Assembly: GCF_002278075.1 (NCBI RefSeq)
Contig: NZ_CP022989.1
Location: forward strand, 3,844,001-3,908,000
Direction: 5' to 3'
Origin: Paraburkholderia aromaticivorans
Lineage (GTDB): Bacteria; Pseudomonadota; Gammaproteobacteria; Burkholderiales; Burkholderiaceae
DNA: 64,000 nt
Positions 1 through 8,910 of the stretch are shown here, piece by piece. A program made the translations under genes and the position numbers. The notes under the pieces are model-generated. The model ran no database searches. It worked only from the letters and a program-made list of their open reading frames with translations, and had not been told where the DNA came from. The number at the start of each line of letters is the position of its first letter. Positions within the stretch are counted from its first letter, which is position 1.

Positions 1-2
1 GC

Positions 3-635
3 CGCGATCTGCAAAATAGCGCGGACTCGTTTCCCGACGACGTCGTCGAATTGCAGCGTTATTTCGCCGACCCCGTGCCGGGCCAGCGCATTCGCGCGGT
101 GCCGGGCGCGGGTTTGAACGTGCCGCTATGGCTGCTCGGCTCGTCGCTCTTCAGCGCTCAACTCGCCGCGGCGCTCGGCCTGCCGTTCGCGTTCGCGTCG
201 CATTTCGCGCCGGATTACATGCTGCACGCGCTGCAGGCGTATCGCGCGCAATTCCGTCCGTCTGCCTCGCTCGACAAACCGTATGCGATGGTCGGCGTCA
301 ATCTGTTCGCCGCGGATAGCAACGAGGAAGCGCGGCGCCTTTTCACCTCGCTGCAGCAGCAGTTCATCAATCTGCGGCGCGGCACGCCGGGTCAGTTGCA
401 ACCGCCGGTCGAGCGGCTCGATGCGTCGGAGATGGAATTGAACAACGTGGCGCACTCGCTCGCCTGCACGGCAATAGGCGATCGTGATGCGGTGCGCGAA
501 GCGCTGAAGTCGATCATCGATCAAACCGGCGCCAACGAGTTGATGCTCACCGCGCAGATTTACGATCACGCGGCGCGACTGCGGTCGTTCGAGATCGGTG
601 CGCAAGTGCGTGAGGAGTTGGCGGCCGGTCAGTAA
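3..635 (+). CDS. LLM-class (luciferase-like) flavin-dependent monooxygenase, C-terminal part
   Basis: The gene enters from the left edge; 210 codons are visible in frame 3, continuous upstream of the first in-frame TTG at 51. Residues around PLWLLGSS and AAALGLPFAFASHF are the conserved substrate/FMN-side motifs of the bacterial luciferase-like oxidoreductases that Burkholderiaceae annotate as 'LLM class'. They use reduced flavin and O2 on an unknown organic substrate in the cytoplasm. The C-terminal half follows the usual plan and ends at TAA 633-635. The convergent lipoprotein gene reads through this whole region on the other strand. Family assignment is solid; substrate is unknown. Confidence 0.88.
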   Translation, partial: RDLQNSADSFPDDVVELQRYFADPVPGQRIRAVPGAGLNVPLWLLGSSLFSAQLAAALGLPFAFASHFAPDYMLHALQAYRAQFRPSASLDKPYAMVGVNLFAADSNEEARRLFTSLQQQFINLRRGTPGQLQPPVERLDASEMELNNVAHSLACTAIGDRDAVREALKSIIDQTGANELMLTAQIYDHAARLRSFEIGAQVREELAAGQ

Positions 636-2156
636 AGACATGGCCGGCCTCACACCCATCCGGCTATCCCCCCTCGAATAGTCGATGTAAAAGCGATGCG
701 TCGTGAAGAAGCCGATGCCAAGGTCGGTGACCGTACTGTTAGGCAGGACCGTCGTCGTGTAGACGCCGGTCCCGGTGGTGAATTGATAAATGTAAGTGGG
801 CATAGGAAGAGCGCCGCGCCCTGTCTGCCCGAACTGAATGGTGACCTGCGTGTCGGCCGCGATCGTCGCTGGAAACACCCCAGGGTTGCCCGGCCCGAGC
901 GTCATGCCCGAATTTCCCGTGTCCAGCAGCACGGCGGTGACGGAGGTAAGGTTGTCGTAGGACTCGAGTTCCCGATCATAGTAGGGCGGACCGCATCCGT
1001 ACGACGCAGGCGGCACGTAAGTCAGGGTCAGCGAGGAGCAGCCCGCGCTTATGGACCGGCCATTGGCGAACCCCAGCACCTGTGTGGTGGCATTGTTCAC
1101 CCCAAGCGTCAGGGACGGCGCGGCGGTGCAACTGCCCGGTGTGCCGATCTGACAGTTTTGCAGTGACAGCGGCGCGAGCAGGAAGCCGGGATCGATGTTC
1201 GACGTGAACGACAGCGATCGCAACGGGCTGACAAGGTCGCATGCGCCCGACGAACCGGGCGGCGTGGCGCACGTGGTCGTCGGATAGACGTAGGCGCCGG
1301 TCAGGGGACCGATGGGGGTGAATATCCCGCCAACACCGAACACGTTGGATGCGACGGTCGACGGGAGCGCCGGGCCATTGGCGCGGGTCGACACCTGGTA
1401 CACCAGCAGGATCGGAACGACCGCCGTCGTCACGGCTGCGCCGGAACCGAAGGTCAGCTGCGCATAAGCCAGATTGCCGGTTGCCGCGATCAGGGGGCCA
1501 TTGGTGCTGTAAGCGCCGGAGAGTGGTCCCGATCCAAAGTCGATGCCTGCGCCCTGCCCATTCAGATACGTCGTCATCACGTTGTTCGTGACCGTGATGC
1601 CGTTGTACGCGATCGTGTTGTGACCGGCCGGGAGATTGAAGCCTTTGATGCTCACCATTGACGAGGGAACGACATCGAACGCATTCAGTACGACGCCGGC
1701 CGAAGCGGTGTCGAACGCCGCGTTGATCGACACCGGGTTGTTGCCCACCATCGTCACGGGCACGTAAGCACGGGAATAACCATCAGGCCCTGTTGCGACC
1801 GGATAGATGCCGACTGCGGTGGGACTCGAGATGACCGTGTTGCAGGCTACATCGACGTTGCCGACGTTGGCGCCCACCACTGTGCCGCCGCCCTGGCTGA
1901 TCACACAGTTCTCGTCGGCCGGCTGACTTGCCACTGAAATCTGATAGACAGTGCCGTCGACCAGTTGATCCGGGAACACAAAACGGATGGCGCCCGAGGC
2001 AATGGCGATGGCCGTCGTGCCATTGGTCAGCGTCGGCCCGGGTGACGAAAGGTGATCGACCGTTCCCGAGACCGTATAAAGCGCCGACGGGCCATTTCCA
2101 CCACCGCAGCCGAACAGCGTGAAGATGCACGCCAGCAACGCGATTCTGATTTTCAT
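126..2156 (-). CDS. Pepsin-like (aspartic-protease fold) lipoprotein with run-on C-terminus
   Basis: The N-terminus is a lipoprotein signal (lipobox LFGC, Cys17). Residues about 28-110 form a small domain ending NVDVAC, of a kind common in Burkholderia lipoproteins. Two pepsin-like lobes follow: FDTASAG (DTA at 149-151) and LLDTGNSG (DTG at 412-414). The end of the fold, LGIGFFTTHRFYIDY with RMGV about residues 479-502, matches the terminal strand of pepsins (LG..F....Y.D....R.G). Homologues would be expected to stop near residue 505 (about position 640), but no stop occurs and the frame continues about 170 residues antisense to the monooxygenase gene. That tail (LRTDLERPQSRR...) is basic and looks non-native. 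The first lobe has DTA rather than DTG, so proteolytic activity is uncertain. The fold is my reading of motifs. Confidence 0.7.
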   Translation of the reverse strand: MKIRIALLACIFTLFGCGGGNGPSALYTVSGTVDHLSSPGPTLTNGTTAIAIASGAIRFVFPDQLVDGTVYQISVASQPADENCVISQGGGTVVGANVGNVDVACNTVISSPTAVGIYPVATGPDGYSRAYVPVTMVGNNPVSINAAFDTASAGVVLNAFDVVPSSMVSIKGFNLPAGHNTIAYNGITVTNNVMTTYLNGQGAGIDFGSGPLSGAYSTNGPLIAATGNLAYAQLTFGSGAAVTTAVVPILLVYQVSTRANGPALPSTVASNVFGVGGIFTPIGPLTGAYVYPTTTCATPPGSSGACDLVSPLRSLSFTSNIDPGFLLAPLSLQNCQIGTPGSCTAAPSLTLGVNNATTQVLGFANGRSISAGCSSLTLTYVPPASYGCGPPYYDRELESYDNLTSVTAVLLDTGNSGMTLGPGNPGVFPATIAADTQVTIQFGQTGRGALPMPTYIYQFTTGTGVYTTTVLPNSTVTDLGIGFFTTHRFYIDYSRGDSRMGVRPAMSLLTGRQLLTHLRTDLERPQSRRVIVNLRGEHQLVGAGLIDDRLQRFAHRITIAYCRAGERVRHVVQFHLRRIEPLDRRLQLTRRAAPQIDELLLQRGEKAPRFLVAIRGEQIDADHRIRFVERGRRTELRAIRLQRVQHVIRREMRRERERQAERRGELSAEERRAEQP

Positions 2157-2292
2157 GTCGTGCCCCGCTTCAGTCTCCGTCCTGACGGCGAATGGGCCGT
2201 CGCCGGTATCAACTCGCTATAGTGGCTGGTTTCGCCTCACGGTAAGTGATGCGGGCGTACTGTGGCTGGACAGAAAACCGGCTCACGCCCCC

Positions 2293-3441
2293 TTAGCGGT
2301 TCGTCGGCGCCGCTGTCAGCCAGTCCAGCAACGCTTTGTGAAACGCCTGCGGGTCCTGCATCTGCGGCGCGTGACCCAGGTCGGCAAACTCGACTAGCGT
2401 CGCGTGCGGAATCGCCTTCGCAGCCGCCTTACCCAGTTCCGGGTAATGGCCGATCTTCGCTCGCACGTCAGGAGGCGCCGCATCCTTAGCGATCGCGGTG
2501 GTGTCTTTCTGGCCGATCAGCAATAGCGTCGGCATGCTCAACTGCCCCAGTTCGTACACCACCGGCTGCGTGTAAATCATGTCGTACAGCAGCGCGGAAT
2601 TCCACGCCAGAATCTGTTTTCCAGGCCCGCGGTACATGCCCGCCAGCATCTGCACCGACGGTTCGTAGTCCGCGCGCCACTGCCCCGCGTAATAGGTGAA
2701 CTGCTCGTAGCGGCGAATGCCGTCGGCGCTCGTCTTCAGCTCCCGCTCATACCACTGGTCCACGGAGAGCGACGGCACGCCCTTCGCCTTCCAGTCCTCC
2801 AGACCGATCGGGTCGACCAGCACCAGTTGCCGCGTTTCGCGCGGATACATCAGCGCGTAGCGGATCGCCAGCATGCCGCCGGTGGAGTGGCCGATCACGG
2901 TCGCGTCGGTCACGCCGAGCGATTGCAGCAACGCGTGCGTATTGCGGGCGAGCTGTTGAAAGCTGTACTGGTAGTGCTCAGGCTTGCTCGATTTGCAAAA
3001 GCCGATCTGGTCCGGCGCGATCACGCGATAACCGGCGTCGTTCAACTGGCGAATGGTCGGTTCCCACGTCGCCGCACAGAAGTTCTTGCCGTGCAGCAAC
3101 ACTGCCGTGCGGCCGTTCGCGTGCGCCGGTTTGATATCCATGTAGGCCATGTGCAGCGCCACCCCTTGCGAGGTGAAGTCGTATTGGCTAACCGGCGCCG
3201 GATAGTTGAATCCCTCCAACTCGGGACCGTAAGCCGGGCCGGCATCGCCGACGGCGTTCGTGGCGTTCGCTGCGTTCGCGGTGTTCACCGCGTTGGTGGC
3301 GGCCGGACCGCCCTCGCCGACCATGGTCGGCGCGGCGGCGGCCGGCGTGACGGCTGAAGCAGCGAAAACCGCGGGCATGCAGACAAAGGCTGGCGTGCAA
3401 ACGCTCAACGTGGCGAGCAAGGAAAGGCGGCGAAGACTCAT
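2293..3441 (-). CDS. Exported alpha/beta hydrolase
   Basis: 382 residues. A Sec signal peptide (MSLRRLSLLATL...VFAASA) is followed by an Ala/Asn-rich linker built from degenerate 9-bp repeats (NTANAANATNA, about residues 50-65). The hydrolase core has the oxyanion region LLHGKNFCAATW, the nucleophile elbow GHSTGG, an acid in LLIGQKDTT and the catalytic His in DLGHAPQMQ. This is an intact Ser-His-Asp set, typical of periplasmic epoxide-hydrolase/haloperoxidase-like esterases. It stands alone: the next gene upstream is divergent glgC, about 550 bp away. Substrate is unknown. Confidence 0.85.
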   Translation of the reverse strand: MSLRRLSLLATLSVCTPAFVCMPAVFAASAVTPAAAAPTMVGEGGPAATNAVNTANAANATNAVGDAGPAYGPELEGFNYPAPVSQYDFTSQGVALHMAYMDIKPAHANGRTAVLLHGKNFCAATWEPTIRQLNDAGYRVIAPDQIGFCKSSKPEHYQYSFQQLARNTHALLQSLGVTDATVIGHSTGGMLAIRYALMYPRETRQLVLVDPIGLEDWKAKGVPSLSVDQWYERELKTSADGIRRYEQFTYYAGQWRADYEPSVQMLAGMYRGPGKQILAWNSALLYDMIYTQPVVYELGQLSMPTLLLIGQKDTTAIAKDAAPPDVRAKIGHYPELGKAAAKAIPHATLVEFADLGHAPQMQDPQAFHKALLDWLTAAPTNR

Positions 3442-3841
3442 CGAGGTTCTTTACGAAGGAAAAGCGACGGGCAGCCGACGAGGCACGCGCGCGGCCAGGC
3501 CGGCGCCGGCACCTTCGGCGAGGAGCCGACGATTCTACGACGCGCCACCCGAGCCTGCCGCCGCCGACGCGGCCCCATCACGCCACGGACGGTCGTGGCA
3601 CGCATATTGCGGCGCGTCACATCGCCCGCTATGTGTCGTGGCGCACGGATCGCCGCGATGCAAGGGTTGATCGTGCGCAAGGTGGATACGCACGCCGCAT
3701 CGGCGTAATTCAGACTATTCCCCTGCGGCAAATCGGTGCTAGAACTAGCAGACGGGCCCGCGAAGACGGAGCCGCCTGGCAGCACGAATCATCAGGGGAG
3801 AGCAAGCGACCATCCGGGGAATACTAACCAGCAACTATCTT
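3442..3841. other. Intergenic region, upstream half
   Basis: No convincing gene. It carries the divergent promoter region of the hydrolase and glgC. Short reading frames here (about 3438-3827, both strands) have arginine-rich compositions typical of shadow frames in GC-rich DNA. The right part, from 3842, is a repeat array described separately. Confidence 0.5.
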
Positions 3842-3984
3842 GCATGAGACCGAAGTGAGCCTGGCATGAGCCGGAGTAGTGCTTTTCGCATGGGACCGGA
3901 GTAACGCTCTAGAGCGCGCCTCTCTCCGGCCGACAGCTAACGCGCCAACTCCGCTCGACCGCCAATGCGCCAACTCCGGTCGGC
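3842..3984 (+). repeat. Degenerate leader repeat array abutting the glgC ribosome-binding site
   Basis: Three imperfect copies of GCATGRGMCCGRAGTR begin at 3842, 3864 and 3888. The third, GCATGGGACCGGAGTAAC, matches the element at 27250-27341 (read on the minus strand) at 17 of 18 positions. Two copies of a GCGCCAACTCCGSTCG half follow (3936-3960 and 3961-3984). The last one runs directly into AAAGGAGACAGAC-ATG of glgC, just as the nitrilase copy runs into AGGAGACAGA-ATG. The element probably forms the 5' leader of glgC. Function is unknown. Confidence 0.65.
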
Positions 3985-3997
3985 AAAGGAGACAGAC

Positions 3998-5260
3998 ATG
4001 GACACTCCGGCACGGCTGAACGATCTGCAACGCACCACCCTCGCCATCGTCCTCGCGGGCGGACGGGGCACGCGGCTCGGGCCGCTTACCAACAAACGCG
4101 TCAAGCCGGCCGTGCACTTCGGCGGCAAATACCGCATCATCGACTTCGCGCTCTCCAATTGCCTGAACTCCGGCATCCGCCGCATCGCGGTCGTCACCCA
4201 GTACAAGGCGCACTCGCTGCTGCGCCATCTGCAGCGTGGCTGGAGCTTCCTGCGCGGCGAATTCGGCGAGTTCATCGACCTGTGGCCCGCGCAACAACGC
4301 GTGGAAGGCGCGCACTGGTATCGCGGCACCGCGGACGCGGTGTTCCAGAACCTCGACATCATCCGTTCGATCCGGCCGAAATACGTGGTGGTGCTGGCGG
4401 GCGACCACATCTACAAGATGGACTACACGCGCATGATCGCCGACCACGCCGAAAGCGGCGCGGATTGCACCGTCGGCTGTATCGAGGTGCCGCGCATGGA
4501 GGCGGTGGCCTTCGGCGTGATGCACGTCGATGAAAACCGCCGCGTGACCGACTTCCTGGAAAAGCCCGCCGATCCGCCCTGCATTCCGGGCCGCCCGGAT
4601 ACGGCGCTCGCCAGCATGGGCATCTACGTGTTCAGCGCGGATTACCTGTATTCGCTGCTCGAAGAGAACATCTCGACCGTGGACACCGATCACGACTTCG
4701 GCAAGGACATCCTGCCGCGCGTGGTCACGCAAGGCACGGCGATCGCGCATCCGTTCAGCATGTCGTGCGTGTCGTCGGACCCGAACGTGGAACCGTACTG
4801 GCGCGACGTCGGCACGATCGACGCCTATTGGGCCGCCAATCTCGACCTCGCCTCCACCATCCCGACGCTCGATCTCTACGATCGCAGCTGGCCGATCTGG
4901 ACGTACCAGGAGCAGTTGCCGCCCGCCAAGTTCGTGCGCGACCTGAAGGGGCTGCAAGGCACAGGCAACAATCTGATCGTGTGCGGGGGCTGCGTGATCT
5001 CGGGCTCGCAGATTTCGCGCTCGGTGCTCTCGTCGAATGTGAAAGTGAGTTCGTTCTGTAACATCAATGAGGCAGTCTTGTTGCCGCAGGTCACCGTCGG
5101 CGCGAGCTGCCGGCTGCAGAAAGTGGTGATAGACCGCGGCTGCGCGATACCGGACGGCACGGTAATCGGCGAAGATCCGGCAAGCGACGCCGAGCGCTTC
5201 TACCGTACCGATGACGGCGTCGTGCTGGTCACGCCGGACGCATTGCGGCAAAAGGTGTAG
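3998..5260 (+). CDS. glgC: Glucose-1-phosphate adenylyltransferase (ADP-glucose pyrophosphorylase)
   Basis: Makes ADP-glucose from ATP and glucose-1-phosphate, the committed step of bacterial glycogen synthesis. 420 residues, close to the usual 420-430. The N-terminal nucleotidyltransferase signature [13 protein letters not shown] is followed by [18 protein letters not shown], the FBP/substrate-binding region. [10 protein letters not shown] and the left-handed beta-helix C-terminus ([16 protein letters not shown]) are present. I chose ATG 3998 over ATG 3965 because AAAGGAGA sits 5-6 nt upstream. glgA follows 58 bp downstream on the same strand, so the two are probably one operon. Confidence 0.96.
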   Translation: MDTPARLNDLQRTTLAIVLAGGRGTRLGPLTNKRVKPAVHFGGKYRIIDFALSNCLNSGIRRIAVVTQYKAHSLLRHLQRGWSFLRGEFGEFIDLWPAQQRVEGAHWYRGTADAVFQNLDIIRSIRPKYVVVLAGDHIYKMDYTRMIADHAESGADCTVGCIEVPRMEAVAFGVMHVDENRRVTDFLEKPADPPCIPGRPDTALASMGIYVFSADYLYSLLEENISTVDTDHDFGKDILPRVVTQGTAIAHPFSMSCVSSDPNVEPYWRDVGTIDAYWAANLDLASTIPTLDLYDRSWPIWTYQEQLPPAKFVRDLKGLQGTGNNLIVCGGCVISGSQISRSVLSSNVKVSSFCNINEAVLLPQVTVGASCRLQKVVIDRGCAIPDGTVIGEDPASDAERFYRTDDGVVLVTPDALRQKV

Positions 5261-5318
5261 TAAGGCCGGCCGCGGCGTCGGACTCAACCCGCAATAACAC
5301 AGGACAGAGACGGAGCCT

Positions 5319-6779
5319 ATGACGATTCGCGCCCTGCACGTCGCAAGCGAGCTGTATCCCCTCCTCAAAACGGGCGGTCTCGCCGACGTCGCGGGCGCGT
5401 TGCCGCCCGCGCTGATCGAGCGCGGCGCGGATGTGCGGGTGCTGCTGCCCGGCTTCCCGGCGGTGCTCGCCGGTTTGACGAAGCTCGCGCCGATCGCGCA
5501 ACTGGGGCGCCGGTTCGACGCACCGGGCGTCACGCTCGAACGCGGCACGCTGGCCGCCAACGGCCTGATCGTCTACGTGATCCGCGCGGGCACGCTGTAC
5601 GACCGGCCCGGCAATCCCTACCTGAACGACGAGCACGTGCCGTACGGCGACAACGCCCAGCGTTTCGCGCTGCTCGGCTGGGTCGCCGCGCAGCTTGCCC
5701 AGCAGCTGGACCCGGCGTGGTCGCCGCAGATCGTCCACGCGCACGACTGGCACGCGGGGCTCGCGCCGGCCTATCTGAAGGCGGCCGAGCGCCAGCATGG
5801 CCGGTCCTTCGCGCGCAGCGTCTTCACGGTGCACAACCTCGCCTACCAAGGCGTGTTTCCCGCGCATCAGTTCGCACAACTAGGGCTGCCGGCCGACTAC
5901 TTCAACATGCACGGCGTCGAGTTCTACGGGCAATTGTCGTTTCTCAAGGCGGGCCTCTACTACAGCGACCGCATCACCACCGTCAGCCCGACCTACGCGC
6001 GCGAAATCCAGACACTCGCTCAAGGCGGCGGACTCGACGCGCTGCTGCGCCATCGCTCGCACGACCTGAGCGGCATTCTGAACGGCGTCGACTACACGGT
6101 CTGGAATCCCGCCAGCGACGCGCTGCTCGAGAACCACTACAGCGCCACCCGCCTCGCCGGCAAACTGGCCTGCAAGGAAGCGCTGCAAAAGCGCTTCGGC
6201 CTCGCGCAGAAAAGCGACGCGCTGCTGTTCGGCGTGGTGAGCCGCCTGACCGAACAGAAGGGCCTCGACCTGTTGCTCGAGGCGGTGCCCGAGATCGTCC
6301 GGCATGGCGGACAACTGGTCGTATTCGGCACCGGCGACCCGGCGCTGGAGAACGGCTTGAAACGCGTCGCGCAGTCCCATGCGGAGTCCGTGGCGGTGGA
6401 ACTCGGGTTCGACGAAAAGCTCGCGCATACCATCGTCGCGGGCAGCGACGTGATCGCGGTGCCGTCTCGATTCGAGCCTTGCGGGCTGACCCAGCTGTAT
6501 GCGCTGGCTTATGGGTCGCTGCCGCTCGTGCATTGCGTCGGCGGCCTGGCGGACACGGTGGTGGACGCCTCCCTCGAAAATCTCGCAGACGACCTCGCCA
6601 CCGGCTTCGTGTTCGAACGATTCGACCTAAAGGGAATCGGCGCCGCGATCCGCCGCGCGTTCGCCCTCCATGGACGCCGCACCGACTGGAAAGCGACGCA
6701 GCGGCGCGCGATGCGCCAGGACTTCGGCTGGGGGGCCTCGGCGGAGCGCTATCTGGCTCTGTATCGCGAGTTGACTTGA
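5319..6779 (+). CDS. glgA: Glycogen synthase, ADP-glucose type (GT5)
   Basis: Transfers glucose from ADP-glucose to the growing alpha-1,4-glucan. 486 residues, normal for the family. The N-terminal KTGGLADV motif (ADP-glucose phosphate contact) lies about residues 16-23. HDWHAGLAPAYLK and VSRLTEQKGLDLLLEA mark the two Rossmann lobes. SRFEPCGLTQLYALAYGSLPLV is the conserved C-terminal donor site with the catalytic Glu. No branching enzyme or phosphorylase lies in the window, so the rest of the pathway must be elsewhere. Confidence 0.96.
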   Translation: MTIRALHVASELYPLLKTGGLADVAGALPPALIERGADVRVLLPGFPAVLAGLTKLAPIAQLGRRFDAPGVTLERGTLAANGLIVYVIRAGTLYDRPGNPYLNDEHVPYGDNAQRFALLGWVAAQLAQQLDPAWSPQIVHAHDWHAGLAPAYLKAAERQHGRSFARSVFTVHNLAYQGVFPAHQFAQLGLPADYFNMHGVEFYGQLSFLKAGLYYSDRITTVSPTYAREIQTLAQGGGLDALLRHRSHDLSGILNGVDYTVWNPASDALLENHYSATRLAGKLACKEALQKRFGLAQKSDALLFGVVSRLTEQKGLDLLLEAVPEIVRHGGQLVVFGTGDPALENGLKRVAQSHAESVAVELGFDEKLAHTIVAGSDVIAVPSRFEPCGLTQLYALAYGSLPLVHCVGGLADTVVDASLENLADDLATGFVFERFDLKGIGAAIRRAFALHGRRTDWKATQRRAMRQDFGWGASAERYLALYRELT

Positions 6780-7164
6780 GGTTGGCTTTTGAGGGCGGGC
6801 TTCGAGGCGGGCTTTCAAGGTGGGCTTGAAGTTGCCTAAAGCCAGCTAAGCTCGGCTGAGGCCGCACGACTCGAACTGCGTCGCCCCCGTTCAATTGCGT
6901 GGAGCCGATCTGCGCAGCCATTTTCACGTGCCTGGCCGTCCCGCCCCAGCCGCGCGTCTGATGGTTCGACGCAACAACACGGGGACGGATCAACTCGCGC
7001 GCGGCAAACTCATGTATTGTTTCCTGACCATGCAGAGCGTGCCGATTTCCTGCACCATCTGAACAGTCCTGCCGTACGAGGCGTCCCGCCCCCGCCGGGG
7101 TGCCACTGCGGCGCATCCTTCCGGTTTTCTTTGATCGCGCATCTCCGGTTGCGTGGGCCACACC
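6780..7164. other. Intergenic region glgA-pdxY
   Basis: About 385 bp without a gene. Just after glgA there are three near copies of GCGGGCTT (6795, 6807, 6820; 12-13 bp spacing) with no clear hairpin plus T-run. The rest is the presumed pdxY promoter region. I see no operator I would name. Confidence 0.4.
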
Positions 7165-8031
7165 ATGACGAAAAGCGTTCTGAGCATCCAGTCACATGTC
7201 GTCTTCGGGCACGCCGGTAACAGCGCGGCCGTGTTTCCGATGCGTCGGCTCGGCGTCAACGTCTGGCCGTTGAACACCGTGCAGTTTTCCAACCACACGC
7301 AATACGGGCATTGGACCGGCGGCGCAATCGAGGCGTCGGAAATGGTCGATCTGGTCGACGGCATCGGTGCGATCGGCATGCTGCCGCGTTGCGATGCCGT
7401 GCTGTCCGGCTATCTGGGCACACCCGAACAGGCCCAGTCGGTGCTGGAGATCGTCAAGGCCGTGAAGGCCGCCAACCCTCGCGCATGGTACTTCTGCGAC
7501 CCGGTGATGGGCGCCGTGAGCGGCTGCAAGGTCGAGCCGGGCATTCAGGAGTTTCTCGTGCGCACCATGCCCGAGGTAGCCGACGCGATGGCGCCGAATC
7601 ACACCGAACTGCAACGTCTGGTGGGCCGCGAGATCGAGACGCTGGAAGAAGCCGTCACGGCATGCCGCGAGATCATCGCGCGCGGCCCCAAACTGGTGCT
7701 GGTCAAACATCTGCTCGATCGCAACAGCCTCGCCGACCGCTTCAACATGCTGGTCGTCACCGAACGCGAAGCATGGATGGGGCAGCGTCCGCTCTATCCG
7801 TTCGCGCGGCAACCGGTGGGCGTGGGCGATCTGACGAGCGCGGTGTTCGTCGCGCGTACGCTGCTCGGCGATTCGATCCGCGCCGCGTTCGAGCACACGC
7901 TTGCCGCCGTGAATGCGGTCGTCAAGGCGACCTGGCAGGCCGGGCGCTATGAACTCGAACTGGTGGCCGCGCAAAGTGAAATCGCGCAGCCGCGCGAATG
8001 GTTCGACGCGTGGGTGGCAGAGACGGCGTGA
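7165..8031 (+). CDS. pdxY: Pyridoxal kinase
   Basis: ATP-dependent phosphorylation of pyridoxal in vitamin B6 salvage, cytoplasmic. 288 residues against 287 in E. coli PdxY. The N-terminus [23 protein letters not shown] is the substrate-side motif. YFCDPVMGA and the anion-hole region [14 protein letters not shown] (Asp as base) are ribokinase-like kinase hallmarks. ATG 7165 is preferred over an upstream GTG because the protein then begins [10 protein letters not shown] as in homologues. The stop codon lies at the edge of a 9-bp repeat tract. Confidence 0.95.
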   Translation: MTKSVLSIQSHVVFGHAGNSAAVFPMRRLGVNVWPLNTVQFSNHTQYGHWTGGAIEASEMVDLVDGIGAIGMLPRCDAVLSGYLGTPEQAQSVLEIVKAVKAANPRAWYFCDPVMGAVSGCKVEPGIQEFLVRTMPEVADAMAPNHTELQRLVGREIETLEEAVTACREIIARGPKLVLVKHLLDRNSLADRFNMLVVTEREAWMGQRPLYPFARQPVGVGDLTSAVFVARTLLGDSIRAAFEHTLAAVNAVVKATWQAGRYELELVAAQSEIAQPREWFDAWVAETA

Positions 8032-8139
8032 GTGGCGTGAGTGGCTTGGGTGGCTTGGGTGGCTTGGGTGGCTTGGGTGGCTTGGGTGGCTTGGGTGGCT
8101 TGGGTGGCTTGGGTGGCTTGGGTGGCTTGGGTGGCTTGA
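8032..8139 (+). repeat. 9-bp tandem repeat (GTGGCTTGG)n after pdxY
   Basis: Ten perfect GTGGCTTGG units (8041-8130) are flanked by variant units GTGGCGTGA (8032) and GTGGCTTGA (8131). Degenerate GTGGCATG and GTGGCGTG pieces follow to about 8168. The tract begins directly after the pdxY stop. It codes (GGL)n in one plus frame and PPK or TQA repeats on the minus strand, but none of these frames looks like a gene. Regularly spaced GGG/GG runs could favour a G-quadruplex on the plus strand. Confidence 0.95.
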
Positions 8140-8448
8140 GTGGCATGTTCAGCATGAGTGGCGTGTTCGACATCATCCCCGCATAACGCGCAAAACGCGG
8201 CGCGGATCTGTCGCGTCGCCCTCTGCGCCGCGCTTGAATACGCTACGCGCGTCGGACCCATCACCCGCGCCCGCACGGCACTTACCGGCGCGGCACGAGC
8301 AATCCAAATGCACGCCGCGTGGCGGCGGATTCGCGCCGCGTCTCTCACCTGTCAGCCACCCGTCCTATAATGCGTGCCGCGTGGACGAGGCACCCGCCCC
8401 GCCCGCACCGCATTTTCAGGCATCCGGCATTCAGCAGACGAGGCATCG

Positions 8449-8910
8449 ATGGACGGTTATATCCGCAGCGAGCGGGAAGAATTTTTTGAGCAGTTGTGCA
8501 TCAGCGTCGACGCCGACGAGGCACACGAACAGGAAGCGATCGAGTTCTTCGAGAACCAGTTCGACCAGGCCGACTTCGATCCCGCGCAGTGGCTCGACAT
8601 TGCGCTCTACTATTCGCCCGCCGTGGCGCGCGGCATCGTCGACATGGTGACGGCCGACGACAAGGCGCGCAGCAATATCGCAGAAGTCATCGCCGACAAC
8701 CTCGACATCTCCTATGGCGAGGACGAGTGCCAGCAGTTTGCCGAGACCATCGAATTCGCGCTGAACAACGGCGTGCCGGTGGATCTCGATCTCGTGCTCG
8801 ACGGCTGCCAGCGCGCCATTGACGATCTCGACACCTGGGCCGACGACGACACCAAGGCGCCGCTGCTGCGCCTGCGCGAAGAGTTGTTGCGCCAGCAAGG
8901 CGAGCACTGA
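8449..8910 (+). CDS. Conserved acidic protein of unknown function
   Basis: 153 residues, strongly acidic (REEFFEQL, DDLDTWADDD), predicted mostly helical, with no signal peptide or membrane segment. I do not recognise a named domain. ATG 8449 (MDGYIRSE) is preferred over the frame-open 8374 start because the segment between is Arg/Pro-rich and lacks coding character; a GAGG lies a few bases upstream. It is a monocistronic cytoplasmic protein between pdxY and the LIV-binding protein. Confidence 0.8.
   Translation: MDGYIRSEREEFFEQLCISVDADEAHEQEAIEFFENQFDQADFDPAQWLDIALYYSPAVARGIVDMVTADDKARSNIAEVIADNLDISYGEDECQQFAETIEFALNNGVPVDLDLVLDGCQRAIDDLDTWADDDTKAPLLRLREELLRQQGEH

Noticed and set aside
3824..5560. 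578-codon minus-strand frame opposite glgC
   Set aside because: It is antisense to glgC, Arg/His-rich, with no recognised domain; glgC motifs on the plus strand are unmistakable.
5983..7161. 392-codon minus-strand frame opposite glgA
   Set aside because: Arg/Ser/Pro-rich shadow of glgA.
8032..8168. CRISPR array
   Set aside because: The repeat units are contiguous and 9 bp long with no spacers.
7998..8186. Gly-Gly-Leu repeat protein (62 codons) over the 9-bp tract
   Set aside because: Starts inside pdxY with no ribosome-binding site; composition follows from the repeat itself.
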